Source: Paenibacillus alba (GTDB lineage Bacteria; Bacillota; Bacilli; Paenibacillales; NBRC-103111). Taken from it: a stretch of 64,000 nucleotides of DNA. The stretch lies in the NCBI RefSeq assembly GCF_013204855.1, contig NZ_JABMKZ010000024.1:59032-123031 (forward strand), given 5' to 3'. The position numbers were made by a program, and so were the translations under genes. Below are positions 49,594-58,444 of the stretch, one piece after another. The notes under the pieces are model-generated. The model saw only the letters and a list, made by a program, of their open reading frames with translations, had not been told where the DNA came from and did not search any database. Numbering within the stretch: position 1 is the first letter of the stretch; the number at the start of each line of letters is the position of its first letter.

Positions 49594-50044
49594 TTCCCTT
49601 TTTTTACATTGTATATGTGTAGATTGTCTCTTGATGAGCCTTCCTACTTTCTCTGAGCTCTAGCTCCAGTTGCTTGCTCTAAACCTGCAATTATGCATCT
49701 TTTTTGCTCTTGGAATAACCTCAACTGTTAAATTCCTGCGTTTGTGCAGGTTTTTGAGGCTTTTTCTAGATATCCGGCTGAAAAAGATAAAAATGCCTGC
49801 ACTATTGCAGGTATTTCCACTTTTTAACTGAATTCCTGCGGAAATTCCTGTATTTTCGCAGGCTTTTACCCCTGGATGAACTGATCTGATCTGGATGCCC
49901 CTTCATTCCACATGGAATAATAAAGTATCAACCCTATCATCTATCTACGCTTACCTACTAAATTTGGCTTATGGGACAGCCTCTTAGGACTGATCTAATA
50001 ACTGGTCTATTTTAATATTTTAGTTTTCTATATATTTGAATTTG
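49594..50044. other. Gap holding family A element A4
   Basis: About 450 bp. Apart from the four-motif element (49684-49862) there is AT-rich sequence next to the downstream stop and no clear gene or terminator. Confidence 0.6.
49684..49862. repeat. Family A four-motif dyad element, copy A4
   Basis: Motifs start at 49684 (CCTGCAATTATGCATC), 49735 (CCTGCGTTTGTGCAGG), 49796 (CCTGCACTATTGCAGG) and 49847 (CCTGTATTTTCGCAGG); offsets 0/51/112/163. The central spacer pairs CTTTTTC with GAAAAAG. Confidence 0.88.
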
Positions 50045-50488
50045 TTAAGGCATCTTAGGCCAGTCTTCTTGACTTGTGCTCCAATAATCAACAATAAGCC
50101 ATTTTCCTTCTATTAATTCTAATGTGACTGTATCAACATAATGACTAGATTTCCCTTTTGCCACAACCTCTACCAAAGCTTCTTTTTGTTTGCCTTTTAC
50201 ACGAACTTCAAATATTGACTTCTGTTTAGGATGATCGATATCCCTAATCTTCACAATACGATAACTCTGTATGTCCCCGTACCAAAAACGATATTGCATT
50301 ACCATTTGTGCATTACGATCTGGAAAGAATTCACCAGTATCGTTAGCACTTGCAACATATAAATCATAGAATTTTATCATAGTGTCTCTTGCGGTGGCAT
50401 GTTTTGGTGCGTTTGGACTTTGATTGTATAGATACAGAGCAAATGCAGCAGCACATATAATAAGCAGTATAGTGAGAGTTCTTTTCAT
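50045..50488 (-). CDS. Hypothetical exported protein
   Basis: Not recognised. The 147-residue product has an N-terminal membrane helix or signal (TLTILLIICAAAFALYLY) and a small alpha-plus-beta domain (ATARDTMIKFYDLYVAS ... GKWLIVDYW) of the kind seen in NTF2-like or DUF4829-like exported proteins. Start ATG follows GGGGGTTAGT. It is not clearly linked to the flanking genes. Confidence 0.65.
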   Translation of the reverse strand: MKRTLTILLIICAAAFALYLYNQSPNAPKHATARDTMIKFYDLYVASANDTGEFFPDRNAQMVMQYRFWYGDIQSYRIVKIRDIDHPKQKSIFEVRVKGKQKEALVEVVAKGKSSHYVDTVTLELIEGKWLIVDYWSTSQEDWPKMP

Positions 50489-51283
50489 ACTAACCCCCTA
50501 TTCATTTTGAGGCGAGTCACTGAAATTGAAAATGAATTCCACTTTAGCTTCCCCCCTGAATGGTGTGAGCGAATTGAATTGATTCAACCCTGCTTGATCC
50601 GCGGCACGAACCTAAATTAACTCAATCCGATCTGCTTAGGCAGATGCTTGGCTATGTTTTTTCCGACCTGCGTACTTAACAATGAACAAAGGCCGAACAC
50701 AAACTATGATGAATCTTTACACACGGCTGACAAGACCATCCTAGTCGGTTTTTCAAAAAAGGTACAAATCCGTCCTCAACGAATTGTCCCCCCTCCACCT
50801 TTATTTCCGTTGCTGCTAGTTCTGAACTGGTGGTGATCACAAGCATTAAAATGTTGTCATGAACGCCGATAATATTTTTCGTTAAATTCATATTTTACCA
50901 TTTTCTAGTAGTAGATTAATTTTTAAAAGTGTATCATCGATTGTTAATATATGTAAATATAATATAATAAACATGAATTATACACTCCATGGAAACAATT
51001 GGTAATTCTAGGGTTTCGGTTCTTGTAACTTAAGGTATCCTTCGCAAATTTTGTAGTGATTTTCGAAATTCAAGTGTGTTTGATTTTCTTTGTTTTTTGC
51101 TTTTTACCAATATTTATCTCGAACTGCCTATGTCATGAATCTTTACTATGTCCAGGTATAATTATCCATAGTGTGATTAACGTGATCGGCTAGCTTAGGC
51201 ATCCTGCTCCGTTTATAATAGTAAAAGGATGTTCTCCCGAGTGAAATTCGGTTTAAATAAAGTGATTAGGAGATAAAACACAA
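50489..51283. other. AT-rich intergenic region, no gene seen
   Basis: About 800 bp. One 62-codon frame (50648-50836) has no ribosome site and no recognisable product. The right end (51200-51283) should hold the promoter and the TAGGAGA ribosome site of the truncated dehydrogenase and siderophore regulator that follow. Confidence 0.55.
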
Positions 51284-51427
51284 ATGACATCTACCCATTT
51301 ACCAATCACCATGAAAGCAGCAGTTATGCATGAACCTGGGAAAATTGTTATTGAAGATCATCCTATTCCGATCATTGGACCGGACGAAGTTGTGATCAAG
51401 GTAATGGCAGTAGGGGTGTATACCTAA
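51284..51427 (+). pseudogene. Truncated zinc-type alcohol dehydrogenase, N-terminal 47 codons
   Basis: The frame starts with ATG after TAGGAGATAAAA and encodes MKAAVMHEPGKIVIEDHPIP then GPDEVVIKVMAVGV, the classical opening of medium-chain zinc alcohol/sorbitol dehydrogenases. Such enzymes continue with a Cys-Gly-Ser-Asp zinc-site segment, but here the frame ends Tyr-Thr-stop. The stop overlaps the ATG of the next gene (TAATG at 51425-51429). The remaining about 300 codons are not in the window. The start signals look intact, so the fragment may now act as a leader peptide for the regulator gene. Confidence 0.8.
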
Positions 51428-53043
51428 TGCTTAAACCAGATCTATTTACACAAATCAATGCAATGATTGTTCATGTGACCGATATTGAATATATCCGTTG
51501 CTCTGCCGATTGGAGCTTGCCTCCGCAAATAGCCTCATCCAACAAAATACTGTTTATTTGCAAGGGGACTGGTATATTCCAGATGATTGAGCAATCCTGC
51601 CGGATCGGCGCTGGTAACCTGCTATTTATTCCCAGGGGGCAGAAGGTAGAAGCTTTCACAGAGCACTCTGAACCGCTGGTTATGTATGAGATCAGCTTTA
51701 CATATGAGGCTTTGATCAAAAAAAATGCGAGAAGCTCCGTATATCGCGAGGAAGGAAGCACGTTTCCACTGGAAGGCGAGGTCCATCTGAGCAATCATCT
51801 GCAGGCGCTTCATCTATGTGAACAACTCCACATCAGTATGCAAGAGCTTGAAGGTGGCCGCCGGCAGTATCGGCAAACCGGCTTGCTGAATGAGTTATTG
51901 TATCTGGCCTGCTCGGACATACAGGATGGGATGAACCAGCAGCGGGCAGGCGTAGAGCGTACGGTAGATTATTTGCATCAAAATTATATGAAAACAGTAC
52001 CGCTGGAGATGTTGTCGAGCCTCGCAGGTTTTAGCCCCAGCTATTATTCACGCCTGTTCAAAAAGCTGAAAGGTGTCAGTCCGATCACTTATATTACGAG
52101 GCTGCGTATGAATCGGGCGAAGGAGCTGCTCGTTCACGGACAAGAGTCGCTTTTCGAGATTGCCCAGCATTTGGGGTACAATGAGGAGTCCTATTTTAGT
52201 CGGATGTTTAAGCGGGAAACAGGCTATTCGCCTGCGCAATATGTGAAAGTAAACCGTAAACACGTGGTTACGATGAGACATTCCTTTAATGGCGATTTTT
52301 TGGCTTTAGGCGTTCAGCCGCACGCATCTGTGGGTATAAGGTCAGGAGAAGGGGATAACGCTTATTTTAACGCACAATTGAAGGGAACCGTCCCCATTAG
52401 GATGGATGGTGAGGTCTGTATGGATGATTTGCTTCGATTGCAGCCGACTATCATTGTATGTGATCCCGAGTGGATTAAATGGAATCAAGAGTTATCGCAT
52501 ATAGCACCGACCGTCATTATTCCATACTGGGAAATGGCCTGGCGTGACCGACTGCACCGAATCGCCGAGCTTGTTGGCAGAAGGAAGGAAGCTAAAGAAT
52601 GGCTGCATAAATATGAACAAAAGGTCGAACAAGCGAGTGTGGTTATTAAACAGCAGATCGGTGAGGGAACGGTCATTATTTTGCGAATTGTTGGGGGCAA
52701 GCTGCGAGTATATGGTATGGAAAGAAATATTGGCTGTGTGCTTTATCAGGATTTGAAATTAAACCCGCCGCCAAAGGTCAAATCCGTTAAGTGGAGAAGG
52801 ACGATTACACTGAATGAACTGCCGACTTATGATGCTGATTATATGCTTCTGATGGCATCAGCGGATAAAGTGGATCAAAAAATGCTGCGCAGATTGCTGC
52901 AAAGCTCGGAATGGAAATCGTTATCAGCCGTTCGTCGTCACCAGTGGTTCACCATAGACCTTTACCCGTGGATAGACTATTCGGCACTTAGCCATGATAG
53001 GGTCATTGATGAGGCTATGAACTTGTTCGCATCTGTCCGCTAG
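51427..53043 (+). CDS. Btr-like AraC regulator fused to a siderophore-binding domain
   Basis: A 538-residue paralogue of the regulator at 22073. The N-terminal part is cupin-like (ILFICKGTGIFQMIEQ, LLFIPRGQKVEAF). The AraC pair spans about 180-280 (LEMLSSLAGFSPSYYSRLFKKLKG and FEIAQHLGYNEESYFSRMFKRETG). The C-terminal 250 residues resemble FeuA-type binding proteins, with DLLRLQPTIIVCDPEWI. In B. subtilis, Btr senses ferric bacillibactin and activates feuABC. Here the binding-protein and permease genes follow directly. The start overlaps the stop of the dehydrogenase fragment; an AGGGGTG site lies 8 bases upstream. Confidence 0.92.
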   Translation: MLKPDLFTQINAMIVHVTDIEYIRCSADWSLPPQIASSNKILFICKGTGIFQMIEQSCRIGAGNLLFIPRGQKVEAFTEHSEPLVMYEISFTYEALIKKNARSSVYREEGSTFPLEGEVHLSNHLQALHLCEQLHISMQELEGGRRQYRQTGLLNELLYLACSDIQDGMNQQRAGVERTVDYLHQNYMKTVPLEMLSSLAGFSPSYYSRLFKKLKGVSPITYITRLRMNRAKELLVHGQESLFEIAQHLGYNEESYFSRMFKRETGYSPAQYVKVNRKHVVTMRHSFNGDFLALGVQPHASVGIRSGEGDNAYFNAQLKGTVPIRMDGEVCMDDLLRLQPTIIVCDPEWIKWNQELSHIAPTVIIPYWEMAWRDRLHRIAELVGRRKEAKEWLHKYEQKVEQASVVIKQQIGEGTVIILRIVGGKLRVYGMERNIGCVLYQDLKLNPPPKVKSVKWRRTITLNELPTYDADYMLLMASADKVDQKMLRRLLQSSEWKSLSAVRRHQWFTIDLYPWIDYSALSHDRVIDEAMNLFASVR

Positions 53044-53137
53044 TCAAAATTGTCCAACTTATCGAACAAAAAACTTCATGGATTTATCAACACACCCCCT
53101 ATATACTGTTGAAGTGAATAAAACTTACTTTTCCATT

Positions 53138-53156
53138 GAGAATGATATTCATTGTC
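53138..53156. promoter_or_regulatory. Predicted Fur box
   Basis: GAGAATGATATTCATTGTC agrees with the 19-bp Fur consensus GATAATGATTATCATTATC at 15 positions. It lies 51 bp upstream of the binding-protein start. Confidence 0.7.
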
Positions 53157-53206
53157 TTTGATGGTATGTAGTAGAAATAACGGATATATAGGGGAGGAAT
53201 TATCAA

Positions 53207-54223
53207 GTGTTTATTTTCAAAAAGTCAGTTTTAATTATGGGTTCAGCTCTGCTGGTCAGTATGTCTTTGTTGGCAGGCTGCGGTTCAGGTTCGGGCGAAA
53301 GCCCAGGAGCATCGGTAACTAACACTGCCACTAGCACAAGCCCTGCTAAAGGTACAGAAGGAACTGCAGCACCAGCTTCTGGCTTAACAGAAAAAACAAT
53401 CAAGCACGTATGGGGAGAAACGAAATTTAAAGAAGTCCCCAAAAAAATTGTTGCACTTGATTTTGCTTACATAGATATGCTCACGGCTTTGGAAGTTAGT
53501 CCGGTTGCCTCTGTAGGCATTGGAGATTCTAGCTTTCCTGAATATTTGAAAAATGCGTTCAAGCCGCAGAATGTTACCAATGTCGGGCAAGCGAAACAGC
53601 CCAATCTGGAGGTGATTAAATCGATGAAACCCGATTTGATTATCGCCAGCCCGAATCGTCATGAGATGATTAAGGCACAGCTAGCAGAAATTGCGCCGAC
53701 GATCGCATTGGATGATGGCAGCTATCAGGCTATTCTGAATAATTTCACACAGCTGGCAGATGTTCTTGGCAAAAAAGATCAAGCGGATAAAGTAAAACAA
53801 AGTATTGCGAGTAAATTGAAATCCGGTCAAGAGAAGCTGAAGGACAAGCCGAGCGTGCTGGTCGTTGGGGCCTTTGAGGATGATTCCACAGTATGGCTGA
53901 AAACCTCATTCATAGGTTCGTTGTTAAATGAGCTGGGTGTGAATTATTTATACGAGGGTAAAAAGGACTTATCCGCGGCTGAAAGCAAAACAGATATCGC
54001 TAAGCTTAGCCTGGAACGTCTGGTCGAATATAATCCTGACTACGTGTTCCTGTATGGAGAGCCGCAAAAATGGGCCAATAACCCGTTATATAAAAGCTTG
54101 AAGTCCGTTAAAGAGAAAAAAGCGGTAGAGGTGAGCCGAGATCTTTGGTCCAAGGGACGTGGTCCACTCGCTGCTGAATTTATTCTTGATCAGGCCGTAC
54201 AAACGATGACTGGCGGTAAATAA
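53207..54223 (+). CDS. Ferric-siderophore-binding lipoprotein (FeuA-like)
   Basis: A 338-residue surface lipoprotein. Signal peptide with lipobox LAGC (about 22-25), a Ser/Thr/Gly linker, then the family pattern (KTIKHVWGETKFKEVPKKIVALDFAY, SMKPDLIIASPNRHE, VEYNPDYVFLYGEP). It captures the iron chelate for the two permeases encoded next. Start GTG follows GGGGAGGAA. A Fur box precedes it, and the Btr-like regulator is upstream, so low iron plus siderophore presence probably control it. The exact siderophore is unknown; the set-up resembles bacillibactin/enterobactin uptake. Confidence 0.92.
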   Translation: MFIFKKSVLIMGSALLVSMSLLAGCGSGSGESPGASVTNTATSTSPAKGTEGTAAPASGLTEKTIKHVWGETKFKEVPKKIVALDFAYIDMLTALEVSPVASVGIGDSSFPEYLKNAFKPQNVTNVGQAKQPNLEVIKSMKPDLIIASPNRHEMIKAQLAEIAPTIALDDGSYQAILNNFTQLADVLGKKDQADKVKQSIASKLKSGQEKLKDKPSVLVVGAFEDDSTVWLKTSFIGSLLNELGVNYLYEGKKDLSAAESKTDIAKLSLERLVEYNPDYVFLYGEPQKWANNPLYKSLKSVKEKKAVEVSRDLWSKGRGPLAAEFILDQAVQTMTGGK

Positions 54224-54246
54224 GCTCGTGGAAGGTTGTGTGAACA

Positions 54247-55266
54247 GTGAATCGGCTGCTTTCAGGCAGACAGGGGCAGACTTGGTCTGCTCCCTTTTTA
54301 TTCATAGGATTACTTGTATTGATCGTTATTACGGGAGCCGTAGGGTTATTCGCGGGAGTGAAGGGGCTCGGCTGGAGACAGCTTCCTGAAATCATGAGCT
54401 TGGATACGTCTAATCTACTTGTTTATAAGGTATGGTTTGTTCGGCTGCCGCGTGTCGTTCTGGCGATTATTGTTGGCGCGGGGTTAGCTATAGCCGGTTG
54501 CCTACTGCAAGGGGTCACAAGAAATCCTTTGTCAGACCCAGAGCTAATGGGCATTAATCAGGGAGCGTCCTTCTTGGTCGTATTATCTTTAGCCTTATTT
54601 GGACTGGAAGACGTTACGGTTACGATTCTGATTGCTGCTTTTATTGGAGCGGCTGCGGGAGGAAGCATTGTATACACGTTGTCTGGGATGGCTGGTTACA
54701 CTTCCATTCGGCTTGTGTTAGCAGGTGTTTCGGTATCGTTATTTATGGCTGCCATGACAACGGGGCTTATTATTTTGCAGGATGATAAATTGTCGGAAAT
54801 TCTTTATTGGATGGCGGGCAAATTGTCCGGAACGACCTGGACGGATGTGCAGTTGAGTGCGATCAGCATTGTCCCTGGGGCGCTTGCAAGCTTGTTTCTC
54901 GCTAATCAATTTAATATTTTCTCATTAGGGGAGGATGCGGCTAGAGGACTCGGGCAAAATGTGACTCGTGTTCGGAGAGCTGCCTTTGTTCTCGTTATTT
55001 TATTAGTCGGTGGAGCTGTAGCGCTATGCGGTCCTATAGGATTCGTGGGTTTAATGGTTCCTCATATCGTTAGGTCATGGGTAGGCACGAATTATCGAAT
55101 TCTGATTCCCATGTCGGCTGTTGCTGGGGCTAGCTTGCTGCTGCTGGCTGATGTTGGCGGCCAATGGGTGCTGTATCCGACCGATACACCAGTCGGGATT
55201 ATTACCGCACTGCTTGGAACCCCGTTTTTTCTGTATTTAATGCGCCGAAAAATGGAGGGGAGCTAA
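54247..55266 (+). CDS. Siderophore ABC transporter permease (FecCD family, FeuB-like)
   Basis: A 339-residue permease with about nine to ten helices. Family features include GAGLAIAGCLLQGVTRNPLSDPELMGINQGAS (opening shown here as GCLLQGVTRNPLSDPELMG) and CGPIGFVGLMVPHIVR, the ATPase contact loop. It pairs with the next gene product. Start GTG at 54247, about 8 bases after GGAAGG. The cluster has no ATPase gene; in B. subtilis the matching FeuABC system borrows YusV. Confidence 0.93.
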   Translation: MNRLLSGRQGQTWSAPFLFIGLLVLIVITGAVGLFAGVKGLGWRQLPEIMSLDTSNLLVYKVWFVRLPRVVLAIIVGAGLAIAGCLLQGVTRNPLSDPELMGINQGASFLVVLSLALFGLEDVTVTILIAAFIGAAAGGSIVYTLSGMAGYTSIRLVLAGVSVSLFMAAMTTGLIILQDDKLSEILYWMAGKLSGTTWTDVQLSAISIVPGALASLFLANQFNIFSLGEDAARGLGQNVTRVRRAAFVLVILLVGGAVALCGPIGFVGLMVPHIVRSWVGTNYRILIPMSAVAGASLLLLADVGGQWVLYPTDTPVGIITALLGTPFFLYLMRRKMEGS

Positions 55267-56244
55267 GTGCATCATCCAAAACGGAGGTTTGTTCTTATTC
55301 TGACTGCGGGTAGTGCACTGATGCTCATTATGGCGGTACTCAGCTTACGCCTAGGCGCGGTGGAGACTCCCTTCCGACAACTGATAGAAGAGATTGTACA
55401 GCGGGATGGAGTCGTCTACGCTTACCGGCTGCCGCGGTTGATGATTGCGGTACTTATTGGTATCAATATGTCTCTCTCTGGCTCCATCCTGCAGGGGGTA
55501 GCGCGGAATCCGCTTGCTGCTCCCGATTTAATGGGAATTACAGCAGGCGGTGGTCTGGTGACGGTCATTATGATTCTTGCTGTACCGCAATACTCAGCTG
55601 TTTTATTACCGTTTTTTGCTTTTGCGGGGGCGATTGGCGCCAGTTTGCTCATTTATTTGCTCGCTTATAACAAAGGAATCAAGCCGCAGCGTCTTATTTT
55701 ATGCGGGGTTGCTGTATCCAGCGGCATACATGCGGTTGTTACCCTGCTGGTCGTCAAATTCGCGCCTTCTGCGGCCCAAGCACTCGTATGGCTGAAGGGC
55801 AGTCTTTACGCTCGTTCCTGGGAGCATGTGAATGTGATTTGGCCATGGACGCTTGTATGCGGGCTGCTAGCCCTTCTGTTTTCCCATCAGTTGAATACAT
55901 TGCTACTGAATGAGGATACGATTCGCAGTTTAGGTATGCGGACGGATCGTGTACGTCTGTTCTTGATTGCTCTAGCCGTAGGGCTGGCGGGAAGTGTAGT
56001 GGCAGTTGCGGGTGCTATCGGCTTCGTTGGCTTAGTTATTCCTCACCTAGCTCGGCTGCTGGTAGGGCCCAATTATCGTTTGCTGCTTCCAACCTCGGCA
56101 CTGCTGGGAGCCATTCTAGTAACAGCAGCCGATACGGCAGGACGGATGCTCATGCCGCCCATTGAAATCCCCGTTGGGATTATGACTTCGTTCATCGGAG
56201 CGCCCTATTTCCTGTATTTACTGCTGCGCACGAAGAAAAGCTAG
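55267..56244 (+). CDS. Siderophore ABC transporter permease (FecCD family, FeuC-like)
   Basis: A 325-residue permease, partner of the preceding one. It has GSILQGVARNPLAAPDLMG and AGAIGFVGLVIPHLARLL. It starts with GTG directly after the stop of the preceding gene (TAAGTG), with GGAGGGG as ribosome site inside that gene, so translation is coupled. It is the last gene of the uptake cluster; a bidirectional terminator follows. Confidence 0.93.
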   Translation: MHHPKRRFVLILTAGSALMLIMAVLSLRLGAVETPFRQLIEEIVQRDGVVYAYRLPRLMIAVLIGINMSLSGSILQGVARNPLAAPDLMGITAGGGLVTVIMILAVPQYSAVLLPFFAFAGAIGASLLIYLLAYNKGIKPQRLILCGVAVSSGIHAVVTLLVVKFAPSAAQALVWLKGSLYARSWEHVNVIWPWTLVCGLLALLFSHQLNTLLLNEDTIRSLGMRTDRVRLFLIALAVGLAGSVVAVAGAIGFVGLVIPHLARLLVGPNYRLLLPTSALLGAILVTAADTAGRMLMPPIEIPVGIMTSFIGAPYFLYLLLRTKKS

Positions 56245-56325
56245 CGCGTTGGCAAGCCGATTTGTGAACATGTCCAACACCTGTTTTCAGTAAGCTGCCT
56301 ATCTATTTCGAGAAAATAAAAAACC

Positions 56326-56370
56326 AAAGAACGGCTCTTTCGCTTTTGATGCGAACAGAGCCGTTCTTCT
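56326..56370. terminator. Bidirectional terminator between siderophore and Lpl-like operons
   Basis: AAGAACGGCTCT and AGAGCCGTTCTT close an inner GCG/CGC stem and are flanked by an A-run and T-rich sequence. It lies between convergent genes. Confidence 0.85.
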
Positions 56371-56384
56371 ATTATTATTCCCGA

Positions 56385-57257
56385 TCACTCCTTAACAGCA
56401 CCAATCGAAATTCCTTGCACAAAATACCTTTGCAGGAAAGCATAGACCACCAAGATCGGCAGTGCGCCGATGAAAATCTGGGATGCCCGAATCGTCCGTT
56501 GAGATTGATTGGCTACCGAGGACAGATCAATCTTCGACATATCCGCTTGAACAATAATGGTTTGCATGAAGCTGGCAAGCGGCAGATGCTCTGAATCTTT
56601 CATATAGATCAGGCCGTCAAAATAAGCGTTCCAATGTCCAACCATCGTAAACAACGTAATCGTCGCGATCGCCGGCATGGATATCGGCAAGTAAATCATG
56701 ACGAAGGTGCGAAAATGGCCAGCTCCATCAATAAAAGCAGCTTCCTCCAGGTCTTTAGGAACGTTGCGGAAGAAGTTAAGCAGCAGAATAAGGTTATAGA
56801 CTGCAACCATGCCTGGCAGAATAAGGGCCAGCATCGTGTTCATCAAGCCTAGTTTATATATAAGGATATAATTTGGAATTAAGCCCCCGTTGAACAGCAT
56901 GGTTATGACAAAATACCAGAGATATCCGGTGCGGGCGCGGAAGATGCGTGCATCTTTGGAGAGCGCGTATGCGGCAATTGAATTAACGAACATCGCAAGC
57001 GCTGTTCCTAGGATCGTCCGTTTAACGGATACCCCAAGCGATGTAAGAAAGTGGGCATTGTTAAACGTTTTTTCGTAGGCTTCAAGCGTAAAACCAATCG
57101 GCCAGAACGTAACCAACCCAGCGTTGGCAGGGGCGTTTGAGCTCAAAGACACCATTAGCAAGTGAAACAATGGAAGCAGGCACAGAGCAGAGATGATGAT
57201 TAACAGCGTATTATTGAACACGGAAAATATTCGATACGATAGCGTTTTGTGATACAT
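56385..57257 (-). CDS. Carbohydrate ABC transporter permease (LplC/YtcP-like)
   Basis: A 290-residue MalG-type permease with six helices. Landmarks are SSNAPANAGLVTFWPIGFTL near the N-terminus, the EAA loop DLEEAAFIDGAGHFRTF (about 185-201), and the ending YFVQGISIGAVKE typical of the LplC/YtcP group. Start ATG follows AAGGAGG. It is the second gene after the LplB-like permease. Members of this group import complex-polysaccharide fragments and use a shared ATPase. Confidence 0.93.
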   Translation of the reverse strand: MYHKTLSYRIFSVFNNTLLIIISALCLLPLFHLLMVSLSSNAPANAGLVTFWPIGFTLEAYEKTFNNAHFLTSLGVSVKRTILGTALAMFVNSIAAYALSKDARIFRARTGYLWYFVITMLFNGGLIPNYILIYKLGLMNTMLALILPGMVAVYNLILLLNFFRNVPKDLEEAAFIDGAGHFRTFVMIYLPISMPAIATITLFTMVGHWNAYFDGLIYMKDSEHLPLASFMQTIIVQADMSKIDLSSVANQSQRTIRASQIFIGALPILVVYAFLQRYFVQGISIGAVKE

Positions 57258-57270
57258 GTGTTGTCCTCCT

Positions 57271-57345
57271 TAAAGTTTTCGCAGAAAACGGGCATCGTAA
57301 GCGTTACTAAGTTTTCACTAGAAAACTGGCTTCATAAGCTTTCAC
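57271..57345 (-). repeat. Double hairpin between the two permease genes
   Basis: Two imperfect copies (period 36) each contain a small stem, GTTTTC-GCA-GAAAAC (57275-57289) and GTTTTC-ACTA-GAAAAC (57311-57326). It fills the space between the LplB-like stop and the LplC-like ribosome site and may affect mRNA stability or relative expression. Confidence 0.6.
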
Positions 57346-58296
57346 TTAGAAGATTCGATACCCGGCGTATCGATAAGCAAGACGGTAGGATATCAGGATT
57401 AAGACTAGGCTGATCACGGATTTGAAAAGGCCAACCGCTGTGGCGAAGCTGAATTGTCCGCTAAGCAGACCTTCTCGGTACACAAACGTGTCGATAATAT
57501 CTCCCTGCTGATAGATCAGAGGACTATAGAGATTGAATACTTGGTCGAAGTTCGCATTCAGTACGTTGCCCAGAGCCAAAGTTGCAACTACGATGGCAAT
57601 CGGGATCAGTGAAGGAATGGTAATATGCATCGCTTGCTTGATACGACTCGCTCCATCAACTTCCGCCGCTTCATATAGCGCTGGATTAATGCCCGTAAGC
57701 GCGGCTAAGAAGAAAATCGTATTGAACCCAAATTCCTTCCAGACGTCACTGAAAATGATGGTAAATCGGAACCAACTGCCGTCTCCAAGAAAGAAAATCG
57801 GCTTGATGCCGAATACACCGGTAAGGAACTGGTTAACAAGCCCCGTCTGGGCGAGCAAGTCAATCAGAATTCCTGCAAGCGTAACCCAAGAAAGAAAGTG
57901 GGGAAAGTAGACAAGTGTTTGAATGGACCTTTTGAGCCCCATGTTCCTGACTTCATTCAAGAACAAAGCGAAAATAAAGGGAATGATTAAGTTTAATACG
58001 ATTTTGGCACAAGCAAAGAACAGGGTGTTCCACGTAATTTTTAAGAAATAATCATTCTCCAGCATATAGCGAAAATGCTTTAAGCCGACAAACGGAGAGC
58101 CGGTTATGCCAAGTGCTGCTTTATAATCTTGAAATGCCATAATGATCCCTGACATGGGAAGATACGAAAAAATGAACACCAAGATGACAGCCGGCAGCAC
58201 CATGAAATGAAGCATCCATGGCTGCTTGTAGCTGCTTTTCTTTTTCACGCTTTTGGTAGTCTTATGAGTCACTTGCTGTACAGTATTCGCATCCAT
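57346..58296 (-). CDS. Carbohydrate ABC transporter permease (LplB/YteP-like)
   Basis: About 316 residues, MalF-type, six helices. It carries the LplB-group features SYLPMSGIIMAFQDYKAALG, GLKHFRYMLENDYF and the EAA loop ALYEAAEVDGASRIKQ (about 213-228). It ends YRYAGYRIF. The ATG at 58296 (MDANTVQQ) has GGGGTAA 9 bases upstream; a start at 58317 has no site. It is divergent from the kinase gene, and the 150-bp gap should hold both promoters. Confidence 0.92.
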   Translation of the reverse strand: MDANTVQQVTHKTTKSVKKKSSYKQPWMLHFMVLPAVILVFIFSYLPMSGIIMAFQDYKAALGITGSPFVGLKHFRYMLENDYFLKITWNTLFFACAKIVLNLIIPFIFALFLNEVRNMGLKRSIQTLVYFPHFLSWVTLAGILIDLLAQTGLVNQFLTGVFGIKPIFFLGDGSWFRFTIIFSDVWKEFGFNTIFFLAALTGINPALYEAAEVDGASRIKQAMHITIPSLIPIAIVVATLALGNVLNANFDQVFNLYSPLIYQQGDIIDTFVYREGLLSGQFSFATAVGLFKSVISLVLILISYRLAYRYAGYRIF

Positions 58297-58444
58297 AGCT
58301 CTCTTACCCCGTTCCATATATACTCATTTGTGTATTTTGAAAATCCCTGATATATATAGTATCAACAAACTCAACCCTGCAACTATAAGACATTATTAGG
58401 ATTGATAGGGTTTTGTTAGGGACATTTTCCGGGGGGGATCGGTT

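Noticed and set aside
50648..50836. A 62-codon plus-strand frame in the gap before the siderophore cluster
   Set aside because: No ribosome site and composition unlike the neighbouring genes.
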